Source: Ramlibacter cellulosilyticus
GTDB lineage: Bacteria > Pseudomonadota > Gammaproteobacteria > Burkholderiales > Burkholderiaceae_C
Reading direction: 5' to 3'
NCBI RefSeq assembly: GCF_014297465.1
Contig: NZ_JACORT010000001.1
Location: 1,054,001-1,118,000 of the forward strand
DNA: 64,000 bases
Shown here: piece by piece, positions 47,807 through 56,253 of the stretch
Position numbering within the stretch: position 1 is the first letter of the stretch
How the letters are laid out: each line of letters opens with the position of its first letter
Program-made: the position numbers and the translations under genes
The notes under the pieces: model-generated
The model's database searches: none
The model's input: only the letters and a program-made list of their open reading frames with translations
Told to the model about the DNA's origin: nothing

Positions 47807-48727
47807 CTACGCCGCCACCCACGCCCGCAACACCCCCAGCGCCAGCGGCAGGCTCGCCAGCCCCAGCAACGTCGACAAGGTCACCAGCCCCGCCACGTAC
47901 GGCCCGTTGTACCCCATGCGCGAGGTGAGCACGTAGCAGCTCGAAGCCGTCGGCAGCGCCGAGAACGCGAGCAGCACCGTCGCCTGCATCGGCTCCAGCC
48001 GGAAGGCCCAGGCGAGCGCCGCGGCCACGAAAGGCAGCAGCAGGTGGCGGATGGCCAGCACGCCGGCGCTCAGCGCCTTCTGGTTCGCGAGGTGCCCCAA
48101 TCGCATCCCGGCGCCGGCCGCCATGAGGCCCAGCGGAATCGAGGCGCCGCCCACGCGCGCGACCGTCGGCTCCAGCCAGGCCGGCACGCGGAAGCCGGCG
48201 AAGTTGGCGGCCAGGCCCAGGGCCGTGGCGATGATCAGCGGGTTGCGCAGCAGCGCCCGCGCGAAGCCGGTCCGCGAATGGCGCGCCATCGGCCAGACCG
48301 CCGCCACGTTGAACAGCGGCACGCAGACGCCGATCAGGACGGCGATCAGCAGCAGGCCCTGCGGGCCGGCGAGGCGCTCGGACAGGGCGAGCGCGATGTA
48401 CGAGTTGAACCGGAAGGCGACCTGCGCCGCCCCCGCATGCTCGCGCGCGTCGATGCGGCCGGCCAGCCCGGGCAGGTGCGGCAGCAGGTAGGCGAGGGCG
48501 ATGCCGCTCACCCCGAGCAGCAGGCCCGCCCCGATCAGGCTGGAGGTGGCGCCCAGGTCCAGCGGGCTGCGCACGATGGACTGGAACAGCAGCACCGGAA
48601 ACAGGAAGAAGTACACCAGGCTCTCCACCTGCTCCCAGACGGTGCGGTTCAGGGCGGTGTAGCGGCAGACGACGTAACCGCAAAGGATCAGGGCGAAGTC
48701 AGGAAGGAGCAAGTGCAGGAAATTCAC
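47807..48727 (-). CDS. AEC (auxin efflux carrier) family transporter
   Basis: A 306-residue membrane carrier with about ten TMs arranged as two five-TM repeats. N-terminal FLHLLLPDFALILCGYVVCR, LVYFFLFPVLLFQSIVRSPL and a C-terminal half with LRNPLIIATALGLAANFAGF, GGASIPLGLMAAGAGMRLG and FSALPTASSCYVLTSRMGYN. The N-P...A...G and P.A...Y motifs are typical of AEC/malonate-type permeases. Substrates in bacteria include dicarboxylates; not predictable here. It starts with GTG at 48727. Its 3' end abuts a Family B repeat; it is divergent from a Bug receptor gene, 50 bp away. Confidence 0.9.
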   Translation of the reverse strand: MNFLHLLLPDFALILCGYVVCRYTALNRTVWEQVESLVYFFLFPVLLFQSIVRSPLDLGATSSLIGAGLLLGVSGIALAYLLPHLPGLAGRIDAREHAGAAQVAFRFNSYIALALSERLAGPQGLLLIAVLIGVCVPLFNVAAVWPMARHSRTGFARALLRNPLIIATALGLAANFAGFRVPAWLEPTVARVGGASIPLGLMAAGAGMRLGHLANQKALSAGVLAIRHLLLPFVAAALAWAFRLEPMQATVLLAFSALPTASSCYVLTSRMGYNGPYVAGLVTLSTLLGLASLPLALGVLRAWVAA

Positions 48728-48777
48728 GGCCCGCAGGATAGCCTTAGGATGCGGGTTTTCCGAACCAGGAGACTTGA

Positions 48778-49749
48778 ATGAATCGACGTGTCTGGATCGC
48801 CGCTGCCGCGGGCGTCCTGGCCATCGCGGCCGCCCCCGCCTTCGCGCAGGGCTATCCGAACAAGGTGATCCGCCTGATCGTGCCCTTCGCGCCGGGCGGC
48901 ACCACGGACATCGTGGGCCGCGTGATCTCCGAGCCCCTCGGCAAGCAGCTCGGTCAGAGCGTGATCGTCGAGAACAAGGCGGGCGGCGGCGGCGTGGTCG
49001 GCGCGCAGGAACTGGTGCGTGCGACGCCCGACGGCTACACGCTGGGCGTCGCGACGGTCTCCACCACGGCGGCCAACCCCGCGATCAACCCCAAGATCCC
49101 GTACAACCCGATCAGCGACTTCACGCCGATCATCAACATCGCCGCCACGCCCAACGTGATCGCGGTGCATCCCAGCTTCCCGGCCAAGGACTACAAGGCC
49201 TTCGTGGCGGAGCTGAAGAAGAACCCGGGCAAGTACTCGTACTCCTCCTCCGGCACCGGCGGCATCGGCCACCTGCAGATGGAGCTGTTCAAGACGATGT
49301 CGGGCACCTTCGTGACCCACATCCCCTACCGTGGCGCGGGCCCGGCCCTGAACGACACGGTGGCCGGCCAGGTGCCGATGATCTTCGACAACCTGCCGTC
49401 CGCGCTGCCCTTCATCAAGGAAGGCCGCCTGATCCCGATCGTCGTGGCCGCGCCCCAGCGCCTGAAGGACCTGCCGAACGTGCCCACGTTCAAGGAAGTG
49501 GGCCTGGAGCCGGTGAACCGCCTGGCCTACTACGGCATCGTCGGCCCCAAGGGGCTGCCGAAGGAGATCGCGGCGAAGATCCACGACGGCACCATGAAGG
49601 CGCTGCAGGACCCCGCCGTGCGCAAGCGCATCGAGGACACCGGCTCCATCATCGTCGGCAACACGCCCGACCAGTTCGCCGCGCAGATCAAGGCGGAGTA
49701 CGACGTGTACAAGAAGGTCGTGGAGTCGGCGAAGCTGAAGCTGGATTGA
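48778..49749 (+). CDS. Bug-type tripartite tricarboxylate transporter receptor
   Basis: A 323-residue periplasmic receptor. Signal [20 protein letters not shown] cut near AFA|QG, then [60 protein letters not shown] and [20 protein letters not shown]. All are Bug family landmarks. No TctAB partner is present. It lies divergently next to the AEC carrier gene and just upstream of xerD. The stop codon abuts a short Family D palindrome (49748-49773). Confidence 0.92.
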   Translation: MNRRVWIAAAAGVLAIAAAPAFAQGYPNKVIRLIVPFAPGGTTDIVGRVISEPLGKQLGQSVIVENKAGGGGVVGAQELVRATPDGYTLGVATVSTTAANPAINPKIPYNPISDFTPIINIAATPNVIAVHPSFPAKDYKAFVAELKKNPGKYSYSSSGTGGIGHLQMELFKTMSGTFVTHIPYRGAGPALNDTVAGQVPMIFDNLPSALPFIKEGRLIPIVVAAPQRLKDLPNVPTFKEVGLEPVNRLAYYGIVGPKGLPKEIAAKIHDGTMKALQDPAVRKRIEDTGSIIVGNTPDQFAAQIKAEYDVYKKVVESAKLKLD

Positions 49750-49773
49750 TCCCCGCCTGCGCGGGGATGACGG
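49748..49773. repeat. Short Family D palindrome
   Basis: GATCCCCGCCTGCGCGGGGA then TGACGG. It begins at the stop codon of the Bug receptor and contains an in-frame ATG (49767) four codons upstream of the chosen xerD start. Confidence 0.75.
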
Positions 49774-49778
49774 TCTCC

Positions 49779-50660
49779 ATGTCGGATGCGATAGACACCT
49801 TCATCGACGCCCTCTGGCTCGAGGAGGGCCTGTCGCGCAACACGCTCGCGGCCTACCGCCGCGACCTGGAGCTCTACGCGCGCTGGCTCGCCCAGCGCGG
49901 GCGGCAGCTTCCGGCCACGGACGAAGCCGACCTGCAGGCCTATTTCGCCGCGCGGCACGCGGACACGAAGGCGACGTCGGCGAACCGGCGGCTCACGGTC
50001 TTCAAGCGCTACTTCCGCTGGGCGCTGCGCGAGCGCCTCATCACCGCCGACCCCACGCTGCGCCTGCAGTCCGCCAAGCAGCCGCTGCGCGTGCCCAAGA
50101 CGCTCACCGAGGCGCAGGTCGAGGCCTTGCTCGCTGCGCCCGACGTCGACACGCCGCTCGGCCTGCGCGACCGCGCGATGCTGGAAGTGATGTACGCGAG
50201 CGGCCTGCGCGTGAGCGAACTGGTCGGCCTCAAGACCTTCAACGTCGGCATGAACGAAGGCGTGCTGCGCGTGCTGGGCAAGGGCAGCAAGGAGCGCCTG
50301 GTGCCCTTCGGCCAGGTGGCACGCGACTGGATCGTGCGCTACCTCGCCGAGGCGCGCGGCGCCATCCTCGCCGGCCAGCAGAGCGAAGACCTGTTCGTCA
50401 CCGCGCGCGGGCAGGGCATGACCCGGTCCATGTTCTGGATCATCGTGAAGAAGCACGCGCGCACCGCCGGGATCACCGCGCCGCTGTCGCCGCACACCTT
50501 GCGTCATGCCTTCGCCACGCACCTGCTGAACCACGGCGCGGACCTGCGCGCCGTGCAGATGCTGTTGGGGCATGCCGACATCTCCACCACTACCATCTAT
50601 ACCCACATCGCCCGCGAGCGGCTGAAGGTGCTGCATGCGCAGCACCACCCGCGGGGGTGA
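49779..50660 (+). CDS. xerD: Site-specific tyrosine recombinase XerD
   Basis: A 293-residue tyrosine recombinase that with XerC resolves chromosome dimers at dif. The N-terminal SAM-like core-binding domain opens IDTFIDALWLEEGLSRNTLA. Catalytic residues: MYASGLRVSELVGLKTFNVG (Arg), GKGSKERLVPF (Lys), SPHTLRHAFATHLLNHGADL (His-Arg), MLLGHADISTTTIYTHI (His and nucleophile Tyr). Length and ASGLRVSELVGL / QLLGH-type motifs match XerD rather than a phage integrase. The start is ATG 49779; ATG 49767 within the adjoining repeat would add four residues. It sits between Bug receptor genes, unusual company. Confidence 0.92.
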   Translation: MSDAIDTFIDALWLEEGLSRNTLAAYRRDLELYARWLAQRGRQLPATDEADLQAYFAARHADTKATSANRRLTVFKRYFRWALRERLITADPTLRLQSAKQPLRVPKTLTEAQVEALLAAPDVDTPLGLRDRAMLEVMYASGLRVSELVGLKTFNVGMNEGVLRVLGKGSKERLVPFGQVARDWIVRYLAEARGAILAGQQSEDLFVTARGQGMTRSMFWIIVKKHARTAGITAPLSPHTLRHAFATHLLNHGADLRAVQMLLGHADISTTTIYTHIARERLKVLHAQHHPRG

Positions 50661-50673
50661 CCCGAGCAAGACC

Positions 50674-51642
50674 ATGACGACACTGAAGCGACTCCTCTCC
50701 TTCTGCGCCCTCGCTGGCGCGGCCACGCTTGCCGCCGCGCAGGCCTATCCTTCCAAGCCGATCCGCCTGATCGTCGGCTACCCGCCCGGCGGCGGCATCG
50801 ACTTCGCCGCGCGCACCATCCAGCAGCCTCTGCAGGACGCGCTGAAGCAGCAGATCGTGATCGAGTACAAGCCGGGGGCGAGCGGCATGATCGCCGCCAC
50901 CGAGCTCACGCGCGCGGCGCCGGACGGCTACACGCTGCTGCTGGCCAACACCGGCCCCTTCGCGATCGCGCCGTGGCTGCAGTCGAAGCCGCCGTACGAC
51001 CCGGTGCGCCAGTTCACGTACATCGGGCAGATCAGCCAGGGCAGCTACATCGCCGTCACGCGCCCGGACCATCCGGCGAAGGACCTGCGCGAGTTCGTCA
51101 CCTGGGCCAGGTCGAACACGGGCAAGGTGAACTTCGCCTCGGGCGGCAACGGCACGTCCACGCACCTCAACGGCGAGCTGATGAACCAGGCCACCGGCCT
51201 CGACATGGTGCACGTGCCGTACAAGGGCAGCGCCCCCGCGGTGCAGGACCTCATGGGCGGGCAGACGCAGCTGCTGGTGGACGCCGGCACCGTGCTGCTG
51301 CCGCACGTGAAGGGCGGCAAGCTCAAGGCGCTGGCCGTGACCGGCCCGAAGCGCGACCCCCAACTGCCCGACGTGCCGACCGTGCGCGAGCTGGGCATCG
51401 CCGGCATGGAGACCGTCGGCTTCCAGGGGCTGGTCGGCCCCGCGGGCATGCCGCGCGAGGTCGTCGATCGCCTGGCCGCGGCGCTGTCCGGCGTGCTGGC
51501 GCAGCCCGAGGTGCGCGCGAAGTTCGCGTCGTCGGGCGCCGAAGTGCATTCGCAGGGCCCGAACGAGTTCGCGGCCTTCGTGAAGGCCGACAACGAGAAG
51601 TGGTCGCGCCTGATCCGCGAGCGCAAGCTGCAGCTGGACTGA
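50674..51642 (+). CDS. Bug-type tripartite tricarboxylate transporter receptor
   Basis: A 322-residue receptor: signal MTTLKRLLSFCALAGAATLA cleaved near AAA|QA, then YPSKPIRLIVGYPPGGGIDF, IVIEYKPGASGMIAATELTR, NFASGGNGTSTHLNGELMNQ and MVHVPYKGSAPAVQDLMGGQ. It is 13 bp after xerD and 10 bp before a further Bug gene on the same strand, so the two receptors are probably co-transcribed. No permease components are visible. Confidence 0.92.
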   Translation: MTTLKRLLSFCALAGAATLAAAQAYPSKPIRLIVGYPPGGGIDFAARTIQQPLQDALKQQIVIEYKPGASGMIAATELTRAAPDGYTLLLANTGPFAIAPWLQSKPPYDPVRQFTYIGQISQGSYIAVTRPDHPAKDLREFVTWARSNTGKVNFASGGNGTSTHLNGELMNQATGLDMVHVPYKGSAPAVQDLMGGQTQLLVDAGTVLLPHVKGGKLKALAVTGPKRDPQLPDVPTVRELGIAGMETVGFQGLVGPAGMPREVVDRLAAALSGVLAQPEVRAKFASSGAEVHSQGPNEFAAFVKADNEKWSRLIRERKLQLD

Positions 51643-51652
51643 GGAGGGCGCC

Positions 51653-52621
51653 TTGCAGCAGTTCACCCGCCGCAGCGCGCTCGCCGGCCTCGCCGCGCTG
51701 GCCCTTCCGCTCCACGCGCAGACGTGGCCCTCGCGGCCCATCCGCATCATCGTTCCGTATCCGACGGGAGGCGTGAGCGACCTCGTCGCCCGCGCCATCG
51801 GCGAAAAGCTCGCCGCGGCCCTGGGCCAGCCGGTCGTCGTCGAGAACAAGGCCGGCGCGAGCGGCACCATCGGCATGGACGTGCTCGCCAAGGCGCAGCC
51901 CGATGGCCACACGCTGGCGTTCTCCGCCATCAGCCCGCTGACGCTCAGCCCCGTCGTCGGCAAGGTGCCTTACGACGCGGAGAAGGACTTCACGCCGGTC
52001 GCCAGCGCCATGATCTCCCCCGTGCTGCTGCTCGCCACGCCCGCCCTGGCGGCGCGCGACTTCCGCGAGCTGCTCACGCGCGCCCGCGACTGGCCGAACA
52101 CGATCCGCTGGGCGACTTCCGGCCAGGCGTCGCTGGGCCACCTCATGCTGGAGCAGCTGCAGGCCGCGGCGAAGGTCCGCATGGTCCACATCCCGTACAA
52201 GGGCGGCGGCCAGCAGGTCACCGATGCGCTGAGCGGCCAGTTCGAGGTGCTGTCGACGAACGCCGGGCCCGTGATCAGCGAGCACATCAAGTCCGGCCGC
52301 CTGCGGCCCCTCGCCGTGGGTGCGCCGCGGCGCCTGGACACGCTCCCGCAGGTGCCGACGCTCGCGGAGCTGGGCTTCCCGGCCGCGAACCTGTCGTCGC
52401 AGTTCGGCTTCTTCGCGCCGGGCAACCTGCCGGTGCGCATCTCGGACCGCCTGAACGGCGAGATCAACAAGGCGCTGGAGTCCGAGGACGTGCGCAAGCG
52501 CCTGGTCGCGAGCGAGAACGTGCCCACCGGCGGCACCGCGCGCGACTTCGCGCGGCAGGTCGCCGCCGAAGCGGACAGCACGGCGCAGATCGTGAAGGCC
52601 GTGGGCATCAAGGCCGACTAG
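51653..52621 (+). CDS. Bug-type tripartite tricarboxylate transporter receptor
   Basis: A 322-residue receptor with a TTG start preceded by GAGGAGGGCGCC. The N-terminus QQFTRRSALAGLAALALPLH is twin-arginine-like (TRRSALAG), suggesting export by Tat, unlike the other three receptors. Then TWPSRPIRIIVPYPTGGVSD, VVVENKAGASGTIGMDVLAK, ATSGQASLGHLMLEQLQAAA and MVHIPYKGGGQQVTDALSGQ. Clearly Bug family; ligand unknown. Confidence 0.92.
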   Translation: MQQFTRRSALAGLAALALPLHAQTWPSRPIRIIVPYPTGGVSDLVARAIGEKLAAALGQPVVVENKAGASGTIGMDVLAKAQPDGHTLAFSAISPLTLSPVVGKVPYDAEKDFTPVASAMISPVLLLATPALAARDFRELLTRARDWPNTIRWATSGQASLGHLMLEQLQAAAKVRMVHIPYKGGGQQVTDALSGQFEVLSTNAGPVISEHIKSGRLRPLAVGAPRRLDTLPQVPTLAELGFPAANLSSQFGFFAPGNLPVRISDRLNGEINKALESEDVRKRLVASENVPTGGTARDFARQVAAEADSTAQIVKAVGIKAD

Positions 52622-52646
52622 GCGCGCTGGCGCGTGCGCGCCGGCG

Positions 52647-52928
52647 CTACCGGCAGCTGCAGCGCGGCGTCTTCCCTGCCGGATCCTTGACGCAGCGCGC
52701 CACCTTGGGGGCCGAGCACGCGGCTTCGCAGTGCCGGCCACCCACGTTCACGCTGCACGACGTCGTCCCGGAGGCGCTCCCGACGCTGGTGCTGGTGCTG
52801 GTGCTCGTGACGGTCGAGACGTTGCCGTCACGATCGACGCCCGTGACGCTGCTGGTCGTGCTGCTGCTGATGCTGGTGCTGCTGGAGGTCGCATCCGCCC
52901 CCGCGCCGCTGGCGGCCAGGCACAGCAC
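52647..52928 (-). CDS. Ser/Thr-rich secreted protein with Cys-rich tail (tentative)
   Basis: About 93 residues: a short hydrophobic start (VLCLAASGAGADA), then a Ser/Thr/Val tract (SSSTSISSSTTSSV; STVTSTSTSTSVG) and a C-terminus with six cysteines (TTSCSVNVGGRHCEAACSAP to PRCSCR). The cysteine spacing suggests disulphide bonding after export. Start choice is uncertain: GTG at 52928 is just past the terminator of the upstream gene. An ATG at 53012 would force translation through that terminator hairpin. Compositional likeness to the preceding Ser/Thr-rich protein supports a real gene. Confidence 0.45.
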   Translation of the reverse strand: MLCLAASGAGADATSSSTSISSSTTSSVTGVDRDGNVSTVTSTSTSTSVGSASGTTSCSVNVGGRHCEAACSAPKVARCVKDPAGKTPRCSCR

Positions 52929-52940
52929 GAGGGCAGCAGA

Positions 52941-52964
52941 AGAAAAAAGGGGCCGAAGCCCCTT
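52941..52964 (-). terminator. Rho-independent terminator (minus strand)
   Basis: On the minus strand AAGGGGC TTCG GCCCCTT is followed by TTTTCTTCT. It lies 55-78 bp after the stop of the repetitive secreted protein gene at 53019-53705 and overlaps any upstream-extended version of the next gene. Confidence 0.9.
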
Positions 52965-53018
52965 TCCTCCGGCTGCCCGGCAGGTACGCGCATGTCCCTG
53001 CAGCGCCGCCATGGCTGC

Positions 53019-53705
53019 CTAGTCCTTGTGCTTCCTGTTCTTGTCGTGGCCCTTTGCCTTGCCCTGGCCATGCTTGCCGGGCCCGTCGGCATTGATCTGG
53101 CTGCTGACCGAGCCGGCGCTGACCGCGGCGTTGCCGCCCGCGCCGGCACCCGCGGCCGACACGCCACCCAAGGTCGAGGTCGTGCTGCCGCCGCCGCTCG
53201 CGCCCGCCTGGGTGTTGCTGGTCGTCGCGGTGTTCTGCGTCGCGCTCGTGCTCTGGTTGGTCGTGGCGCTCGGACTGATCGTGACGTTGCTGTGCGGCAT
53301 CGCGCGGAAGGTCGAGTCCGTGTTCACCGACGTGCTCGCCTGCGGCGAAACGGACTGGCCGGCGCTGGTGCTCGTCGTGCTGCTCGCCTTGTTGGTGGTG
53401 CTGCCGCTCTTGCCCGAACCGGTGGCCGGTGCCGTGCCGGCCTGGGTGTTGCTGGTGGTTCCGGTGTTCTGGGTGGCGGCAGTGGTCTGGTTGGTCGTTC
53501 CGCTCGGACTGATGGTGACGGTGCTGTGCGGCATCGCCCGGAACGTGGAGTTCGTCTCGAGCGAGGTGCTGGCGCTGGGCGCGACCGACTGGCTGGACTG
53601 GGTGCTGGTGTTGCTCGTCGCCGAGTTGCTGGTCTGGGCGAGCGCCGCGCCGCCGGTGGCGGCAAAGGCGACTGCAGCGATCAGGGTGAGTTTGGCTTTG
53701 ATCAT
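53019..53705 (-). CDS. Secreted low-complexity protein with internal duplication
   Basis: A 228-residue exported protein. Signal MIKAKLTLIAAVAFAATGGA cleaved near ALA|QT. The mature chain is almost entirely S, T, N, Q, A and G. Two ~50-residue repeats each contain STFRAMPHS.VTISPS, then TTNQ(T/S).(A/S)ATQNT.TT and SNTQAG. The C-terminus is basic and lysine/histidine-rich (KGHDKNRKHKD). No known domain. Composition suggests an extracellular or surface, perhaps fibre- or matrix-like, protein. It has its own strong terminator. 157 bp upstream to the next gene hold no gene. Confidence 0.75.
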   Translation of the reverse strand: MIKAKLTLIAAVAFAATGGAALAQTSNSATSNTSTQSSQSVAPSASTSLETNSTFRAMPHSTVTISPSGTTNQTTAATQNTGTTSNTQAGTAPATGSGKSGSTTNKASSTTSTSAGQSVSPQASTSVNTDSTFRAMPHSNVTISPSATTNQSTSATQNTATTSNTQAGASGGGSTTSTLGGVSAAGAGAGGNAAVSAGSVSSQINADGPGKHGQGKAKGHDKNRKHKD

Positions 53706-53862
53706 TCGTTGGCTCCGATGGGATGCACCATGCTTGGTCGTCCTCGCGGCGCCAGGTGTCGGTCTCGTGAGCAGCCCGTCGACGGCGGATTCCTACGCGG
53801 CGGCGGTGCCTCAGCCGACCGCGCGGTGCGGCATCGCCCAGCCTCGCTGGCTCAGGGGCGCC

Positions 53863-54657
53863 TCAGGCGCCCAGCAACCAGGCGAGCTCTTCGTCGGAGA
53901 AACCGGCGCGGCGGCGCGCCTGCACGTTGAAGGGCGGGTGCAACCGCGGCGCGGCGTAGCGCTCCACCAGGACACCGTAGTGCGCGACGGGGTCCAGCCC
54001 CTCGCGCCCGCACAGCCACCGGTACCAGTGGTTGCCGATCGCCACGTGGCCGACTTCGTCACGCAGGATGATGTCGAGGATCTCCACCGCCCGCAGTGCC
54101 GCCGGCGTGCCCACCTGCCGCAGCTTCTGCTGGATCTGCGGCGTGGCATCGAGGCCGCGCGCCTCCAGCGTGCGCGGCACGAGCGCCATGCGCGCCACGA
54201 TGTCGTCTTTCGTCTTCTCGCACATGGACCACAGCCCGTCGTGCGCGTCGAAGTCGCCGTAGGCATGGCCCAGTGTCGCGAGGTGGTCCGCCAGCAGGCG
54301 GAAGTGGTACGACTCCTCGGCCGCGACCCGCAGCCAGTCGTGGTGGAACTCCGGCGGCATGCCTTCGAAGCGCCAGGCGGCGTCGAGCGCGAGATTGATG
54401 GCGTTGAATTCGATGTGGGCGATGGCGTGCAGCAGGGCCGCCAGCCCCTCGGGCCTGGCCGGCGAACGGCGCGGCACGCGCGCGGGATGCACGAGGCGCG
54501 GCAGTTCCGGCCGCCCAGGCAGACGGGCGGGCGGCACGGCTGCGGTGGGTGAGAGGGTGCACTGCGCGGCCGTGGCATGCAGCTCGGTCGCCAGCGCAGC
54601 TTTCGTGCGCGGGTCCGGCTCTGCCAAGGCCTGCAGAGCCCATTGACGAAGCTCCAT
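53863..54657 (-). CDS. DUF455 family ferritin-like protein
   Basis: A 264-residue helical protein of the ferritin-like superfamily. Metal-type motifs HIEFNAINLALDAAWRFEGM (E..H-like), RVAAEESYHFRLLADHLATL (EE..H) and LDIILRDEVGHVAIGNHWYR (E..H) match DUF455 (COG2833), diiron proteins of unknown substrate. The start is the ATG of MELRQWALQALAEPDPRTKA, with TACAATTCTAGAG just upstream as a possible -10. It is divergent from gamma-carbonic anhydrase with only 41 bp between them. Confidence 0.88.
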   Translation of the reverse strand: MELRQWALQALAEPDPRTKAALATELHATAAQCTLSPTAAVPPARLPGRPELPRLVHPARVPRRSPARPEGLAALLHAIAHIEFNAINLALDAAWRFEGMPPEFHHDWLRVAAEESYHFRLLADHLATLGHAYGDFDAHDGLWSMCEKTKDDIVARMALVPRTLEARGLDATPQIQQKLRQVGTPAALRAVEILDIILRDEVGHVAIGNHWYRWLCGREGLDPVAHYGVLVERYAAPRLHPPFNVQARRRAGFSDEELAWLLGA

Positions 54658-54698
54658 CTCTAGAATTGTAGTTTTGCCACCCCCGAAAGAAAGAACCA

Positions 54699-55223
54699 AT
54701 GGCGATCTACGAACTCGACGGCATGGCGCCGAAACTGGCCGAAGGCGCGTGGGTCGCCGACAGCGCGGAGGTGATCGGGCAGGTGCAGATGGGCGAGAAC
54801 ACCAGCGTCTGGTACGGCTGCGTGGTGCGCGGGGACACCGAGTGGATCCGCATCGGGAAGAACAGCAACATCCAGGACCTGTCGGTGCTGCACGCGGACT
54901 TCGGCGTGCCGCTCACCATCGGCGACAACGTGAGCGTCGGCCACCAGGTGATGCTGCATGGCTGCACCATCGGCGACGGCTCGCTGATCGGCATCCAGGC
55001 CGTGGTCCTGAACAACGCGAAGATCGGCAGGAACTGCATCGTCGGCGCCGGCAGCGTGGTGACCGAAGGCAAGGAATTCCCGGACAACTCGCTGATCATC
55101 GGCTCGCCCGCCAAGGTGGTCCGCACCCTCGATGCGGAGCAGGTCGCCAAGTTCCAGACGATCCCGCCGCACTACGTGGAGAACGCGCAACGCCACGGCC
55201 GCAAGCTGAAGAAGATCGGCTGA
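54699..55223 (+). CDS. Gamma-type carbonic anhydrase-like protein (YrdA/CaiE-like)
   Basis: A 174-residue left-handed beta-helix (hexapeptide repeat) protein. Zinc-binding histidines appear in SVLHADFGVPLTIGDNVSVG (His) and GHQVMLHGCTIGDGSLIGIQ (His, His). NTSVWYGCVVRGDTEWIRIG and NIQDLSVLHAD are family-typical, and a C-terminal helix follows SLIIGSPAKVVRTL. Whether it is an active CO2 hydratase is uncertain; many bacterial members are inactive as purified. Its stop overlaps the hslO start by one base. Confidence 0.9.
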   Translation: MAIYELDGMAPKLAEGAWVADSAEVIGQVQMGENTSVWYGCVVRGDTEWIRIGKNSNIQDLSVLHADFGVPLTIGDNVSVGHQVMLHGCTIGDGSLIGIQAVVLNNAKIGRNCIVGAGSVVTEGKEFPDNSLIIGSPAKVVRTLDAEQVAKFQTIPPHYVENAQRHGRKLKKIG

Positions 55224-56179
55224 TGTCCGAGCTGCACAAGTTCCTGTTCGACGGCCTGCCGGTGCGCGGCATGATCGTCCGCCTCACCGACGCCTGGCAG
55301 GAGATCCTGACCCGCCGCCGCGCCGACGATGCCCAGTCGCCCTGGCCCTGGCCCGTGACGCAGATGCTCGGCGAGATGGCCGCGGCCAGCGCGCTGATGC
55401 AGGCCAACATCAAGTTCAACGGCGCGCTGATCATGCAGATCTTCGGCGAGGGGCCGGTGAAGGTCGCCGTCGCGGAGGTGCAGCACGACCTGAGCCTGCG
55501 CGTCACCGCGAAGGTGGTCGGCGAGGTGGAAGCCGACGCGCACCTGCAGGACCTGGTGAACGTCAACGGCCGCGGCCGCTGCGCGATCACGCTGGACCCC
55601 AAGGACCGCCTCCCGGGCCAGCAGGCCTACCAGGGCGTCGTGCCGCTCAACGCCACCCATGGCGAGGGCCAGCCGAACCTGGCCGACGTGCTGGAGCACT
55701 ACATGCGCCAGTCCGAGCAGCTCGATACCAGGCTGGTGCTGGCGGCGGACAACAACGTCGCCGCGGGGCTGCTGATCCAGAGGCTGCCGGCGGAGGGCGA
55801 GTCCAACATCCGCGGCATGGAGCTCTCCGAGCAGATGGAGCATTTCAACCGCATCGCGACGCTCACCGCGAGCCTCACGGGCGACGAACTGCTGCAACTG
55901 GACGTCGAGACCATCCTGCGCCGCCTGTTCTGGCAGGAGAAGATGCTGCGCTTCGACCCGCAGACGCCGCGCTTCGCCTGCACCTGCAGCCGCGAGCGCG
56001 TGACCGGCATGATCCGCGGCCTGGGGCGCGAGGAGGCGGAAAGCATCCTGGAGGAGCGGGGCGAGATCGACGTCTCCTGCGACTTCTGCGGCCAGCACTA
56101 CCGCTTCGACGCGGTGGACGCTGCCCAGATCTTCATGGCGCCGGGGGACCAGCCGCCGGCGTCGTCCACGATGCAGTAG
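55223..56179 (+). CDS. hslO: Redox-regulated chaperone Hsp33
   Basis: A 318-residue holdase chaperone activated by oxidative stress. Core ELHKFLFDGLPVRGMIVRLT, LGEMAAASALMQANIKFNGA, ALIMQIFGEGPVKVAVAEVQ. The redox switch is in the C-terminal domain: FACTCSRERV (C-x-C) and VSCDFCGQHYRFD (C-x2-C) form the zinc site that becomes disulphide-bonded on oxidation. All four cysteines are present. The start overlaps the preceding gene's stop (TGATG), so expression is coupled with the carbonic anhydrase-like protein. Confidence 0.94.
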   Translation: MSELHKFLFDGLPVRGMIVRLTDAWQEILTRRRADDAQSPWPWPVTQMLGEMAAASALMQANIKFNGALIMQIFGEGPVKVAVAEVQHDLSLRVTAKVVGEVEADAHLQDLVNVNGRGRCAITLDPKDRLPGQQAYQGVVPLNATHGEGQPNLADVLEHYMRQSEQLDTRLVLAADNNVAAGLLIQRLPAEGESNIRGMELSEQMEHFNRIATLTASLTGDELLQLDVETILRRLFWQEKMLRFDPQTPRFACTCSRERVTGMIRGLGREEAESILEERGEIDVSCDFCGQHYRFDAVDAAQIFMAPGDQPPASSTMQ

Positions 56180-56253
56180 CACCAATGGATACCTCGGGTG
56201 GCTCCCATCCCAAGGCGGGCGCGGCAAGCGCGACAATGCGCCCCATGTCCGCC

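Noticed and set aside
48778-52621. xerD plus neighbours as a mobile island or integron
   Set aside because: XerD has housekeeping length and motifs, no attachment repeats or cargo genes were seen, and the flanking genes are ordinary chromosomal receptors.
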